Below, piece by piece: positions 34,123 through 46,033 of a stretch of 64,000 nucleotides of DNA (position 1 is its first letter; every line of letters starts with the position of its first letter). The notes beneath the pieces are model-generated. The model saw only the letters and a list, made by a program, of their open reading frames with translations, was not told where the DNA came from and did not search any database. This DNA is from Naganishia liquefaciens (Eukaryota; Basidiomycota; Tremellomycetes; Filobasidiales; Filobasidiaceae): contig BLZA01000007.1 of the NCBI GenBank assembly GCA_013423385.1, positions 62,001 to 126,000 of the forward strand, read 5' to 3'. The translations under genes and the position numbers were made by a program.

Positions 34123-34380
34123 GATGGATGATGTCCTTGCTTGTGTGGACGACCGGCGACGAGACACTGCAACGCTCCTCGTGAACGTCGCTCGACGATG
34201 ATCAATCGTCATCAACGGAGGGAAATGCTGCTTACCTAATCTCCTGTTCTCCCCCCGTGCGCGCCACCGTGAGACGCCGAGGCGGGCGGGCGTCCCTCGT
34301 TTACGGCGCGGCCATCCCCTCCGGTCGACGCTATCAGCATCCCATCTCGTCGCTGGTTGTGCCACGCCCAGGCCCCGTTC

Positions 34381-34402
34381 CACACACACACACACACACA
34401 CA
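34381..34402. repeat. (CA)11 microsatellite in the RPN3/ATP15 promoter
   Basis: Eleven perfect CA units end 14 bases before the ATP15 start codon, so the tract lies in its 5' UTR or core promoter. Confidence 0.9.
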
Positions 34403-34416
34403 TCCTATCGCCCATC

Positions 34417-34953
34417 ATGTCCACTTGGAGGTCCTTCTTCAGGTTAGCCTCTCCTCGAACCATTTCCCCGTTGCACAGCACTGACCCTCAACCAAAAAAA
34501 ATCCATCTCTCGCAGCTTCAACAAGTACACCCAGATCGCCTCGCGAGCCGTTCGACAGGGTCTCAAGGAGTCGGAGCGGGTCGCCGCCGAGAAGCGAGCA
34601 CAGGTTGGATTGAAGGTTCAGACGTGGGAGAACGGTGTCGGTGGTGAACAGGTGAGTTTCTGGGGGGGGGGTTGAATGGGAATCTGTCATCGAGGGATTG
34701 CGGGTGTGGGCGCGCTGTAGTGGATTCAGGGGAGATGGGACGACGGTGTGGCTCAGGCAAAACCGAGACGCCGTACATCGAGGAGGCGCACGAAATTGAC
34801 TGCAGCCTGCGGTCATCCTCGCCCCTCGCACCGAATCCTTCACGCGCTTCTTCCTGCTCTACATTTCCTGCCAATACTGACACCGCCCCTTTGCCCTTCT
34901 AGAAATTCGTTGTTCCTCCCATCGCTGAAGGAGCCGGTGCCGGTAAAGCTTAA
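34417..34953 (+). CDS. ATP15: Mitochondrial ATP synthase subunit epsilon
   Basis: Exons 34417-34442, 34516-34651 and 34903-34953; 70 residues (yeast Atp15 has 62). This small subunit sits in the central stalk of F1 with gamma and delta. The start MSTWRSFFSFNKYTQIASRA matches the MSAWRxAG..Y..Y/A pattern of the eukaryotic epsilon family, followed by VRQGLKESERVAAEKRAQ. The second intron (251 nt) is far longer than the typical 50-60 nt of this window and contains G runs. The family has no cleaved presequence in yeast, and none is seen here. Confidence 0.85.
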
Positions 34954-35622
34954 AACCCCACTACCACGGAACATGTCTCGAGCAGTAACGAACAACGACA
35001 AACACACAAAAGGCAAAGCAAATACGGGCATGACCCTCACGCGTCAAAGATCCGTATCGGATGCCTACCTAGCGTCACGGCGATAAAACGTATGGGCGAT
35101 CGGAGGGGGGAATGTCACGGGATTTGAAAGGGGGGGATTGTATATCATTCGGATGATATGTGATGCACCTTTCAAAAGCGCAATGGTATGCGAATACGGA
35201 CAAGAGGCTGCGTAATGCGGACAGTCAAGATTTTTGGGGCGTTTGTTTTCTGGACGCTGTGCGCAAATGGTTACTTAGGCGGTCTACCGGTCGTGGGGCT
35301 TTGGGAGACATCTCGAACGCCCACAGATGCCGCTTGGCGGCTCACAACGACTCGGCGGGATGCACCGGTCCTATTCTTGCATCTGCCGCTTGAGGATTCT
35401 TCTTCCACGGCTCCTCGCTTAAAGCACCGCTCGCCGAAGTCTAGTGAAAACCGGATGTTTCACGAGCGGAAAACGAGAACGTTCATGCCATCAGACCAAA
35501 ATGCTCAAGACACGCCAAAGAATCCCCACAACGATGATATTTCATGACCCATGCAATGAAACCCCGATCCCATGCAATGAAACCCCAATCCCACTTCATC
35601 CCCCGAATGTCCCGCGGTGACT
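34954..35622. other. Convergent intergenic region
   Basis: Between ATP15 (+) and a small membrane-protein gene (-). A near-perfect local duplication, catgcaatgaaacccc.atccca, occurs near 35552 and 35572. No gene is supported. Confidence 0.4.
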
Positions 35623-36473
35623 CTACTTCTTCGCTGGCGCGGCCATCATTCCGGCCGTCAAGTTCTTGGCAGCCTGCGCATACGGCAGGGTCCCCTACAA
35701 GAAATGATTCCCGTTAGGTCCCGGTTGCCAACCCGATGGCGGAATGACGGAGAGCGCGGCTAGAAAAAGACATACCTGCCACCAGACGGCGAATCCAAGA
35801 CCGAGCACGGCGTGCAGTAGTGCCCACGTGTTTTCCGGCGTCAGGCGAATGCTACCAAAAGGACGAGAGTTCCCCAAGGTCAATCGGATGCATTTCGAGC
35901 GGCTTTTGGGAGAGAAAGCACCCATACCTCTCCATAAGCGTTCCAAACGTCTTGGGCACGAATCGCGGTGCGCCAAAGAGCGTTCCGGCCACAATGGTAT
36001 GATACACCGTTAGTCCCGCGGCGAATGCGCGTTTACCGGGAAGGTATTCTGGTGTCATTATATGGATTTTAGGATTCACTTCAACGCGAGTGAGAGGGGT
36101 AACGTGGCATACCTGGGAGGGCAAATACGAGAAGGGCGGTGATACACGATGCGGCCGAGAGCGCTGCGTATAGCTGGAGGTAACGGTCAATTGGGGGTGT
36201 TTACGTGTGTATGGACCCGGTGCCGTCCACCGCTCACCTTGATCATCACCAATGTCGTATTATTCGCTTCCAAGAACGGGAGCGCCTGCGGTGCAAAGAG
36301 TCCCTGGATGGCGAGCGGTGCCTCGAGTGCAATGTGCAGGAGAAACATGGTGGACCTTGCGGGAGGAACGGAGTTGTCAGGACGACTGGAATCGGAGGGA
36401 CGAGAGGAGGGACTCACAGGGGTGACCTGGCGGTCATCATTGCCGCGGCATGCTGTCTGTCAGCCGAGGCCAT
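35623..36473 (-). CDS. Small multi-pass membrane protein, unknown
   Basis: Exons 36418-36473, 36238-36355, 36113-36173, 35928-36048, 35776-35851 and 35623-35694; 167 residues. Four hydrophobic segments are visible: MFLLHIALEAPLAIQGLF, LYAALSAASCITALLVFALP, FAAGLTVYHTIVAGTLFG and WALLHAVLGLGFAVWW. A short hydrophilic N-terminus (MASADRQHAAAMM) and a Lys-ending C-terminus (MAAPAKK) flank them; the last residues could act as a dilysine-like retrieval signal. I do not recognise a named family. Every exon junction keeps a continuous hydrophobic pattern, which supports the model. It is divergent from the CENP-A gene. Confidence 0.7.
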
Positions 36474-36813
36474 TGCTGTGCGTGATAGTGGTGTACGGTG
36501 GGTGGATAAGAGGAGAATGAACACGAGAGATGATGGTGTCGGGGGAGCTCTCGTCGTCCGTCGTACTTGTACTTCTGGGCGCTCATCGTTATCGCTGCAG
36601 GCTATTTCCGGCGATCCGCTCACATGGGCCCGTGCGGGGTCGATTACGTAAGAAACGCGCCTGAAATGGCGAGATGATGGCCGGCACATGAAGGAGCAAC
36701 GAAGGGAGGGCATGGATGATTCTCTTCATGTCATTCATTGAGCGACATTGGCACTACCTCTTGGACCCCACCCCCTCCGCTTCCGCAACCTCAACCACGC
36801 CTCACACCTCGCC
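36474..36813. promoter_or_regulatory. Divergent promoter, membrane protein / CENP-A
   Basis: The 340 bases between the two start codons should contain both promoters. No individual site is evident. Confidence 0.4.
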
Positions 36814-37703
36814 ATGGCAAGCACGCCCAAAACAAGCCGCCGCATGATCGCCCGCAAATCTACCGGCGGGAAAGTCCCCAAAAAGGCATTCGCACCGGGC
36901 AATGCCAATGATCCGGCGCGGACAGGTGCCGGAGGATCCAAGCGGACGGTCGGAGCAGCAGCGGCAGCGGCAGCAGCAGCGGGAGAAGGAAGAAAACATC
37001 GGTATCGGCCGGGGACAGTGGCGTTGAGGGAGATACGCAAGTACCAAAAGAGTACGGATCTGTTGTTGGCAAAGTTGCCGTTTAGTCGGGTGGTGAGTAC
37101 TGTTTCTTTTCATGCTTTCGCTTGGGCTTGTCGATGGCCGAGGTTGGGGGGGGGGGGGAAAGATGACGTCGGAGGCAGAGTAGGAAATCTCGTGATGGCA
37201 GAATGCCGGAGCTAGAAGATCGGTCACGGTCTCTGCATTCTCCTCGAAACGTATCCGATCCACCATTAACCTACATTCTTCTTTCCCCCTTTGCTGTTTT
37301 CTCCCTTCGGATTCCCTAGGTTCGAGAAGTAACATACGAACTAGCCCCCTACGCGCACAATCTACGCTGGCAGTCTTCCGCACTCCTAGCATTGCAAGAA
37401 GCTACAGGTGCGTAATCTACTCGTTTATTCCTTTTCCCGTGGCGTTGTTGCAGGCTAGGGCTGACACGAGATGTGCACTCTGTCTGGCTCGGGTAGAAGC
37501 GTACCTCGTACACCTATTCGAAGACGCGTAAGTTTTCCCGAAAGGATTCTCCCGAAAGGAGAAGAGTTAAAGCTGCGAGCCAGAACTGATGTGCGCTTCT
37601 GTAACCGTTCAATAGGAACCTCTGCGCGATCCATGCCAAGCGAGTGACAATCATGCAAAAAGACATCCAACTGGCGCGTCGTATACGTGGGCCGTGGGCA
37701 TGA
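36814..37703 (+). CDS. CSE4: Centromeric histone H3 variant CENP-A
   Basis: Exons 36814-37092, 37320-37407, 37497-37527 and 37616-37703; 161 residues. It replaces H3 in centromeric nucleosomes and founds the kinetochore. The histone fold is clear: [58 protein letters not shown] and [20 protein letters not shown] rather than H3 is indicated by a loop 1 three residues longer than H3 (REV..HNLRW), Trp in place of H3 Phe84 and the changed C-terminal end. The tail is unusual: residues 13-24 read [12 protein letters not shown], nearly the H3 Lys9/Lys14 region, and a nine-Ala run separates tail from fold. The 227-nt first intron is long for this window. Confidence 0.93.
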
Positions 37704-38001
37704 GGCAAGGATTCTGACGGTGGGAAACGGATCATTTGGAGGGTCTTCGCCTTGTATTCTTAGTGGCCGCGTTGACGATACGCGCATAGACGGGCAGTCT
37801 GGACTGTCAATCAGAGCGTCATGTCAGTATGTAGAATAGAGTTGTACAGTTTCAGCATCCTTCAGCCTTGTCAGATGGTGCAAGGCTATCATTGCACGCG
37901 GGGAAATCATCATATTGCACACAATGTGCCTAGGTGTGCGGGGTCATTAGGGTACACGTCTATCGTCAAGTTTCGTTAGTGGCCGTTCAGAAGCCATTCC
38001 C

Positions 38002-41000
38002 TCACTCATCGGTGCCTTCAAACTGATCGGGAGGCGGTCCGTAGATCTCAACCTTGCCCTTCACGAAAGGCATCAGCCCTGACTCTGTCTGGAAATCTCG
38101 CGCAACTCACCTCATCATTAAACACGGCATCCTTGGTCGTCGAGGCAATACCGATCGACAGGTTATCCTTGACCTCTGCCGCCGCTAATCCAAGTTCGTC
38201 TTTCGGAAGCCAGATGATTCGCTGCGGCTCCTTAGTAGCAGGATGTGCGAAAGCATCGGCATCAAAGTCTTCCCGACTGCGTTCGCCGGCGCTTTGTTTC
38301 GCGGCGGAATGCTGGACTGGGTCGTCGGCCTCGTTCGCTTCCGTGTCAATGGCCGCAAAGTCAACAGGGTGGACGGCTGGGGCGTCAGTCACAGGTGTAG
38401 AGGGTCGGACCGCCATCTCGTGGCTGTCGACGTCGCGAGCAGCATCTTGTTGAGCCTGCTGTGCTTCTCGCTCTTCCGAAGTGAGGGGTATATTCTGTGG
38501 TGGCGCTTCGGCCCGTGGTGCAAGAGGCCCCGACTTGCCGAGATCCGCCATCTCCACCTGCTTCTCCTTCTCGACTGGAAGAGACGGGCTTCGCAGATGT
38601 TGTCGGTCTTCGGACGTGTCAGAATATCGTTCAAAGGCTCCATCGTCGTCCGTTTCCATCGTTTCCTCAGTATCTTCATCCCCGTGCAGCTGACTTTGTC
38701 GCTTGACGGCTGTCGGTCGTGGATCGAACTCGGCGTCCGAGCCTTCGAGAATACTGCCCTCGTGACCCTCCTCGGCAGGCATTCCATGCGAAAGGTAGGC
38801 GAGCGATAGCGGAAGCGATTTTTCCAGCGGCCCATAGGAGTCATGAATGATGTAATGGAAGGCGGCCTGGCGGGTCAAGAGTTAGTTTACGGTTGCACGA
38901 CTGAAACGGCGACTTACGGTCGTAACGATCAGAATGATCATGAGAATTCCCTGAGGTATGGCGCTTACGCGACCGCTAGCGTTACGGGCCAAAAAGAAGA
39001 GAGCGCATAGAGCGACCTCCTGGATATACATGCCAACCAGCAGATGGGTGATGGCTTTGGGGAAGAAACTACCTCCAGTGTCGCTGACGGTGTCTGTGTG
39101 AGATACCGTGTTCTGCGTAAAGCTGAGGACTTACGAAAACGGCGGCTGATCGATCTGCCAGCGCGAATAATATGAGAATCTGGCATAGGCAGGGTAAAGG
39201 CGCCGACTTACCACCCAGGTATACAGATACTTGTAGACGACATATGCAAGGAAGAATGCAGCTACGGCCAATCCCGATACGATGGGGCTGATGATTGCGT
39301 AAGAGATCCCTGTGTAGCCGATATCAGACGGAGATCCCGCACAATGCCATCAAACTTACCGATGACAGATAGTAACGTCACACTTGGGAATGTCTGACCC
39401 CAGGCGGGTGTCTGCATGCTGTACTTCTTGTTGTAAACGCTTCGGGGCGTTCCACCTTGCAGAATCAACTTGATGAGATAGATGACTAGAGTGACCGGCT
39501 GGAGCAGGTTTCCGATCGAACCCGCAGCTTGCGTCATGACATATGTGATGAAGAACGTCGAGGCTCGAGGCATGTTCTGTGCAAGAATGGTCGCGACCGA
39601 TGCTGGGTTATTGGCAATGGCTGGAATTGACGCGAAGAGACCGGAAGAGAGAGTGACGATCAAGAATGAGTTCTGGAGAACCTATCAGTATCGATGCGCG
39701 ATATTTCCGACCTTTGACTTACGAAAATCAGGAAAATTGCGTACCGTGTCATCAAGGACAATTCAATGCCCGTCTTTCGCGGAATGCCCTCAAAATGGGC
39801 AAGGCCTGAAGAAAATGAGCATGTTGACTCGTCAGATTTGATGAAACTTACCTCGCAAGACGATGGGCAGTAACAAGTTGAGCAGGGCCAACAGAATCGG
39901 AGGCAATACACCCTGAACGACACCGTTGAGAACCCTGTTGTTACCACAGAACGGTCCGAGATCATATTGTTCGCACAAGCCTGACAAGTTGGACAAACCA
40001 CCGATGAAACCAGCTGCAGCAGGGGAATGTTTAGGCACGATGGTGCAGTCCAGCGCTGAAAGCCTTACTTGGGAACGTCCAAAGGATAACCAGACCAAGC
40101 GTGATGGCGTAACTCGCCACCAGTCGCACCTTCCTCTCATAAGGGTTCAAGTTCAAGTTGCTCCACACGACATCTTCCGGTGCGACCTCGGTGTAATGAC
40201 CGGCCATTCGGTAGGGCTGATCGTGCAGCAGGATCTGATTCGCCATGTGAGCGGCAATCTGCTGGTGAAAGTAGATGAATGCAGAGTTCAATGGCGGATA
40301 CGTCTCGCCCTCAGTTCCGGGCTTATCGATGTCTTCTTGTAATTGCGTTCGAGCCTTTTCCAATGCAATGCCCGTCTTGACGATCTGTTCCCGCGCCCAG
40401 TCAATGGTGTCGACCTGCGTTCCAGTGAAAGGTAGGGCGATCGGGAACCATTTCGGCGGAAGCTTGTGTTTCGGCCGTGAGGAGCGAGGGACAAGTCTGT
40501 CGGCTTCCAACAGTTCGCTGGCGCGACGATGGTCGCCCCCAAGTTCAGCCAGTAACTGCGATGATGGCGAATGAATCCCTTTCTGCACAATGTCGATGTT
40601 GACTTTTGCGGGATCAAGATTGGAGGGGTATTTACCACCCTTCGCTACTGCTTTTTCGCGCTTCACTTTGAGATCCCGCGCTCGCTTGATTAAGGCGACT
40701 TGGGCATTCTCCAGCTTTCCCGTCGCCTTGACTCGCGTGTTATGGTACTGTACCATTTCCTTCAAGTTTCGATTCAGCCAGATCCGTTTGACACCGCCAG
40801 GGAGATGGGAGAACAGCTGGGCGAGCCTCGCTTCGTCAAGATAGTGCTTGTCGATTCCGGTGATGAGGACCGTGTTCGCTTGAGCAAGTCTGGAATGCTC
40901 GGGAGAGACGAGGTAGCGCTGTCGAATAGCAACCCACTTGCGCATTTCGCGTTGTATATTGAAGTACATGTAGACTGCCATGAATGAGCGTTTGCTAACT

Positions 41001-41616
41001 CCCCCTCGACATTGACTCACAGGTAAAGATATAGGCCATTACCAGATGTGCCCAGAGTCGTGATTGATGCCTTGGATCGATGTTGCCGTAGGTCAATTGA
41101 TCCAGCCCCGTTTTGCCCTCGACTTGTGTGCCAACGGCATCTATTGGAAGGAGGATAGCCCAAGTCAAAAGCCAGGTTGGGATGAAGATCTTGAGCATCA
41201 TCCGGAGAAAGCGGATAAAAACGTATGCATCTGGTGTAGCGTTAGACAAGGTGGATCAGCTTTGTAGCTGTAGGTGCAACTTACCGACTCCATTCTTGCG
41301 CAGTACCAGCTCGGGATCACTGTTGATCAGTTCCCATAACACCAGCACCAGGTTCTTCGTGAGCTGCGGAGCTCTCTTTGCCTTTGGTGGAAGATAGGTT
41401 CGCGGCTCGTAAATGGCCTTGAATTGACGACGAATGAGCACCCAGGCAAGCAGTTCTCCACCAGCAACAGCCAAGTTGACTACGAGGGAAGAGACGAAGC
41501 TTTCGGTGGTCGCAGAGACCGCCTGATTGAACGCCTCATTATCCGTGCTGTTGCTAAAGCGAGAGGAGCTTAGATCTTGGGGAAAAGAAGTCTGACAAGC
41601 TGATAACGTACCTCAT
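38002..41616 (-). CDS. CSC1/TMEM63-family mechanosensitive cation channel
   Basis: Eleven exons: 41612-41616, 41285-41553, 41021-41230, 40069-40974, 39852-40013, 39723-39805, 39360-39681, 39135-39309, 38918-39083, 38111-38866 and 38002-38058; 1,036 residues. The family (CSC1, OSCA, Rsn1) forms stress-gated calcium-permeable channels. An extracellular N-terminus (MSNSTDNEAF) precedes the first TM segment. KNGVDAYVFIRFLRMMLKIF, the cytosolic RRM-like domain with TVLITGIDKHYLDEARLAQL, and later SNLSGLC, GIPRKTGIELSLMTRYA and DTGGSFFPKAI match family blocks. About 250 disordered acidic residues follow the last TM. The first coding exon is five bases (ATGAG). Introns of 41-46 nt occur in the middle. 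Confidence 0.9.
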
Positions 41617-42520
41617 CTTCGCAAGGAGACGGAATCGCGGAGTGTGCTGCCCGAGCCAAGTTGATGGATGAGGTCGCTTCGTGGTATGAGGAGACAACTG
41701 GAATGGTCCCGGTGCTCTCCCTCAGCCCTGCAAAAAGAGGATTTGAGCAAAAGGATGGAGATGATGAAACAACATGAAACATCAACCCAGAATGCATCCG
41801 ATCGTCCCTACGTCAGCTCAAGCGCGAATCTCGGAGCGAGCAAAGGCGACTCCTTCTACTCGCCGGCTGTTCGAGCGCTGTGAGACGTCCCAGTAGCAAG
41901 GTCCCCGTTGTACGCGTAGGCAATGTGTGGATTAGCATGAAGCGAGCAGCGAGAAACCAATTGCGAAACAGCAGACTGAGCCAGCTACTGAGCCCGAAGT
42001 ATTCCAGGATTTTCAGAGTTTGTATACGCATCAACGCATAGTAACAATGCGATCCTGATGATCTTTAATCGATCAACCCTCAGGGCTTTTCTGTAGAGCT
42101 TCCATCATCTCTTTCATCTCGCATTTCCTCAAGATAACCCTCCTCACCGCCGGCCGCTGCAACCCCGAAACCGGCAAGATAGGCTTTGCCATTGACCAAA
42201 GCAGGGTCACTTCTCGAGCCGAAATCTCCCGGATCGAAATTCTTCTTATGGCTCTATACCAGCGCAGACAACGTTCATGCTTCTCCGTTGATGGAAACAT
42301 AGGTCGATCGATTGTCTATCGCGGGGCTATCGACATGGCTCGCCCTTATCATTCGCCTGGACTCGGCTCGAGTATCGACCCCTGGGTCGTCCTTTATTGC
42401 AGGCAGGACGATAAGGGGGAAGCATGAAGATTATTAAGAGGAGAGAAATAGCAGACGTCGGTGGTGGCAAAGGGTAATCTCTTCCCACCGATCACCGACA
42501 TTCTACAACATCAACATAAC
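41617..42520. other. Divergent intergenic region
   Basis: Between the CSC1-type channel (-) and a small ORF (+). A minus-strand frame to 41797 runs into the channel gene but its phase does not fit the next exon, so it was not joined. Nothing else is seen. Confidence 0.4.
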
Positions 42521-42912
42521 ATGGCTTCCAACGCACAATCCACTCAGGCAGTCTCTCAAACCGTACGCACTTTACCTTATTCCCTTCTTGCCTATCTCAC
42601 CTGCTTTCTCAATCAGGACACAATCCCTCAAGCTCCTGCCGCAAGACCCATCGATGTCTACAGTCTCGAAGCGCCCGCAGGAGTCGAACAGCCGTACCTC
42701 TCCCGCGTGATTCCCCTCGACATCACCGGCAAAGACGACATCGCCACTCGTGCCGTTGATGCGTATGGAGTCGGGTGGAGCATGGTTCAGGGTCCTCCAA
42801 GCTTGTTTGCTGGTACGTCTACCTACTGAGGCTTATTCTTTGCGCTACAGTCCAAGGACTGATGAATGTCTTGTCTGTAGCTGGCAGTCCTTGGATCGGA
42901 TGGAGGCAATGA
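42521..42912 (+). CDS. Small unrecognised protein
   Basis: Exons 42521-42562, 42617-42812 and 42881-42912 would encode 89 residues with canonical GT..AG introns of 54 and 68 nt. No family is recognised. The middle part, RPIDVYSLEAPAGVEQPYLS and VIPLDITGKDDIATRAVDAY, has a normal protein composition and the end is SPWIGWRQ. No signal peptide or TM segment is visible. Support is the start context (ATAACATGG), the splice sites and the clean frame; a non-coding transcript remains possible. Confidence 0.45.
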
Positions 42913-43845
42913 AGAAGCGGTTTTTTCGACCTCCCGTGATTACCTCTCCTCTCATGCAAAGCTGTCTTTGTCGACCGTTGAGAAGCTCAACCCTAAAAAG
43001 GCCTGTTATGATGCCCGTCATCTCCATTTTGTCAGTTGTATCGTCGTCAGCATCAGTCAGTATCAGTTATTCGCTGGTATACCGCTGAAATGTACTGCGA
43101 CTTGAATGAATGCTAGTTTTTCTTTTCAAGTGCTCCACCATCCCGTCTTCCGCCTCCCATCTCCCGTTGAGACGTTCTCACTCTTCTGCACATCGGCTTC
43201 GTCATCACTTTCGCCAGGAGGTGAGATCCTCAGCGGTTGAAGGCAATCTTCCTCTCGTAATCGTCTTCTGCCGTCGATGATATCCTCAGTCGCACAGAGT
43301 CGAATCCTCGGCTGAGCGCAGCGTTGCTCACAGCATCCGCCCACATCAAACAGCATTGCCGTCCATCGGTAATTCACCTCATGGCTCTTTCTTCGCCTTG
43401 ACACATGTCCTTTGCCATGGTGCGCTAGCTACGTGCACAATAATAGCGACTTGGGTTTATATGCTTTTCGCTCTAAAGGGACGGGAGATAATTCTGAAGA
43501 TAGACTGTCAAAGGAAAAACCCTGACACCGCAGATGAAGTGTATAATCACTCTTGCTGAAGCGATGTGACGAACCTAGCCACCCAAACTCTCTGGTTTCT
43601 ATATCTGGTATCGTAGATCAAGATGTACGCTCGACCTACGACAAGTCCGAATATTGCTTGCGACATCTCGGTTGTTAATAGTCAAGTCGAACAAACTCCA
43701 TTCAAGCTAGAACAGTTCGCGATGTATCACCTGAGTTTCGCCAGCTGCAACCTCTTTTGTTAGAGACACCAGATACATCCGTAAAAGCGTAAGATGCCAT
43801 AATGAGCCTAAGTACTAATATACAACCTGATATTGCGGCCACGTC
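42913..43845. other. Convergent intergenic region
   Basis: Between the small ORF (+) and the aminotransferase gene (-). A 92-residue minus frame at 43126-43404 has no recognisable feature. Sequence is AT-richer than neighbours. Confidence 0.4.
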
Positions 43846-45698
<1,853 letters not shown>

Positions 45699-46033
45699 GG
45701 CGGATGGGCGACGGGATGAGGGGACGCAGAGGGGGATGAGAACGGGCGACCTATATACCGCTCTGGCTGAATGAGAGAAGCCTGACGACACTGAATTGGC
45801 AACGTCGTGCTATCATTCCAGCCGAGCGGAAGCAAAACGCGCCTAAGCGATATCGCGTGTGCACGATATCTGACCTTTTTGACCTTTTTGCGTAACCGAG
45901 ATCAGCTGGTCCGGCGCGGAAGAGGGGCGGAATAGCTGGCCCAACAAAGTCAAAGCGAGTACGGGTAAACTAGCCATAGCTACCAGAATCCATCTATAAG
46001 ATATACCTATTGCCCCAATACACCTGCTTGCAT
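45699..46033. other. Intergenic region upstream of the aminotransferase
   Basis: A 335-base spacer between two minus-strand genes; it should hold the aminotransferase promoter and the channel gene's 3' UTR. Confidence 0.4.

Noticed and set aside
39180-39211. 32-nt intron in the CSC1-like gene
   Set aside because: Too short, and removing it would shift the frame away from the conserved DQPP and DTGGSFFP blocks; the sequence is read through instead.
41617-41797. Upstream extension of the CSC1-like gene to an ATG at 41797
   Set aside because: The exon would end in phase 0, which does not match the next exon; the five-base start exon does.
43126-43404. 92-residue minus frame between the small ORF and the aminotransferase
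   Set aside because: No recognisable motif, no start context and no splice partner.
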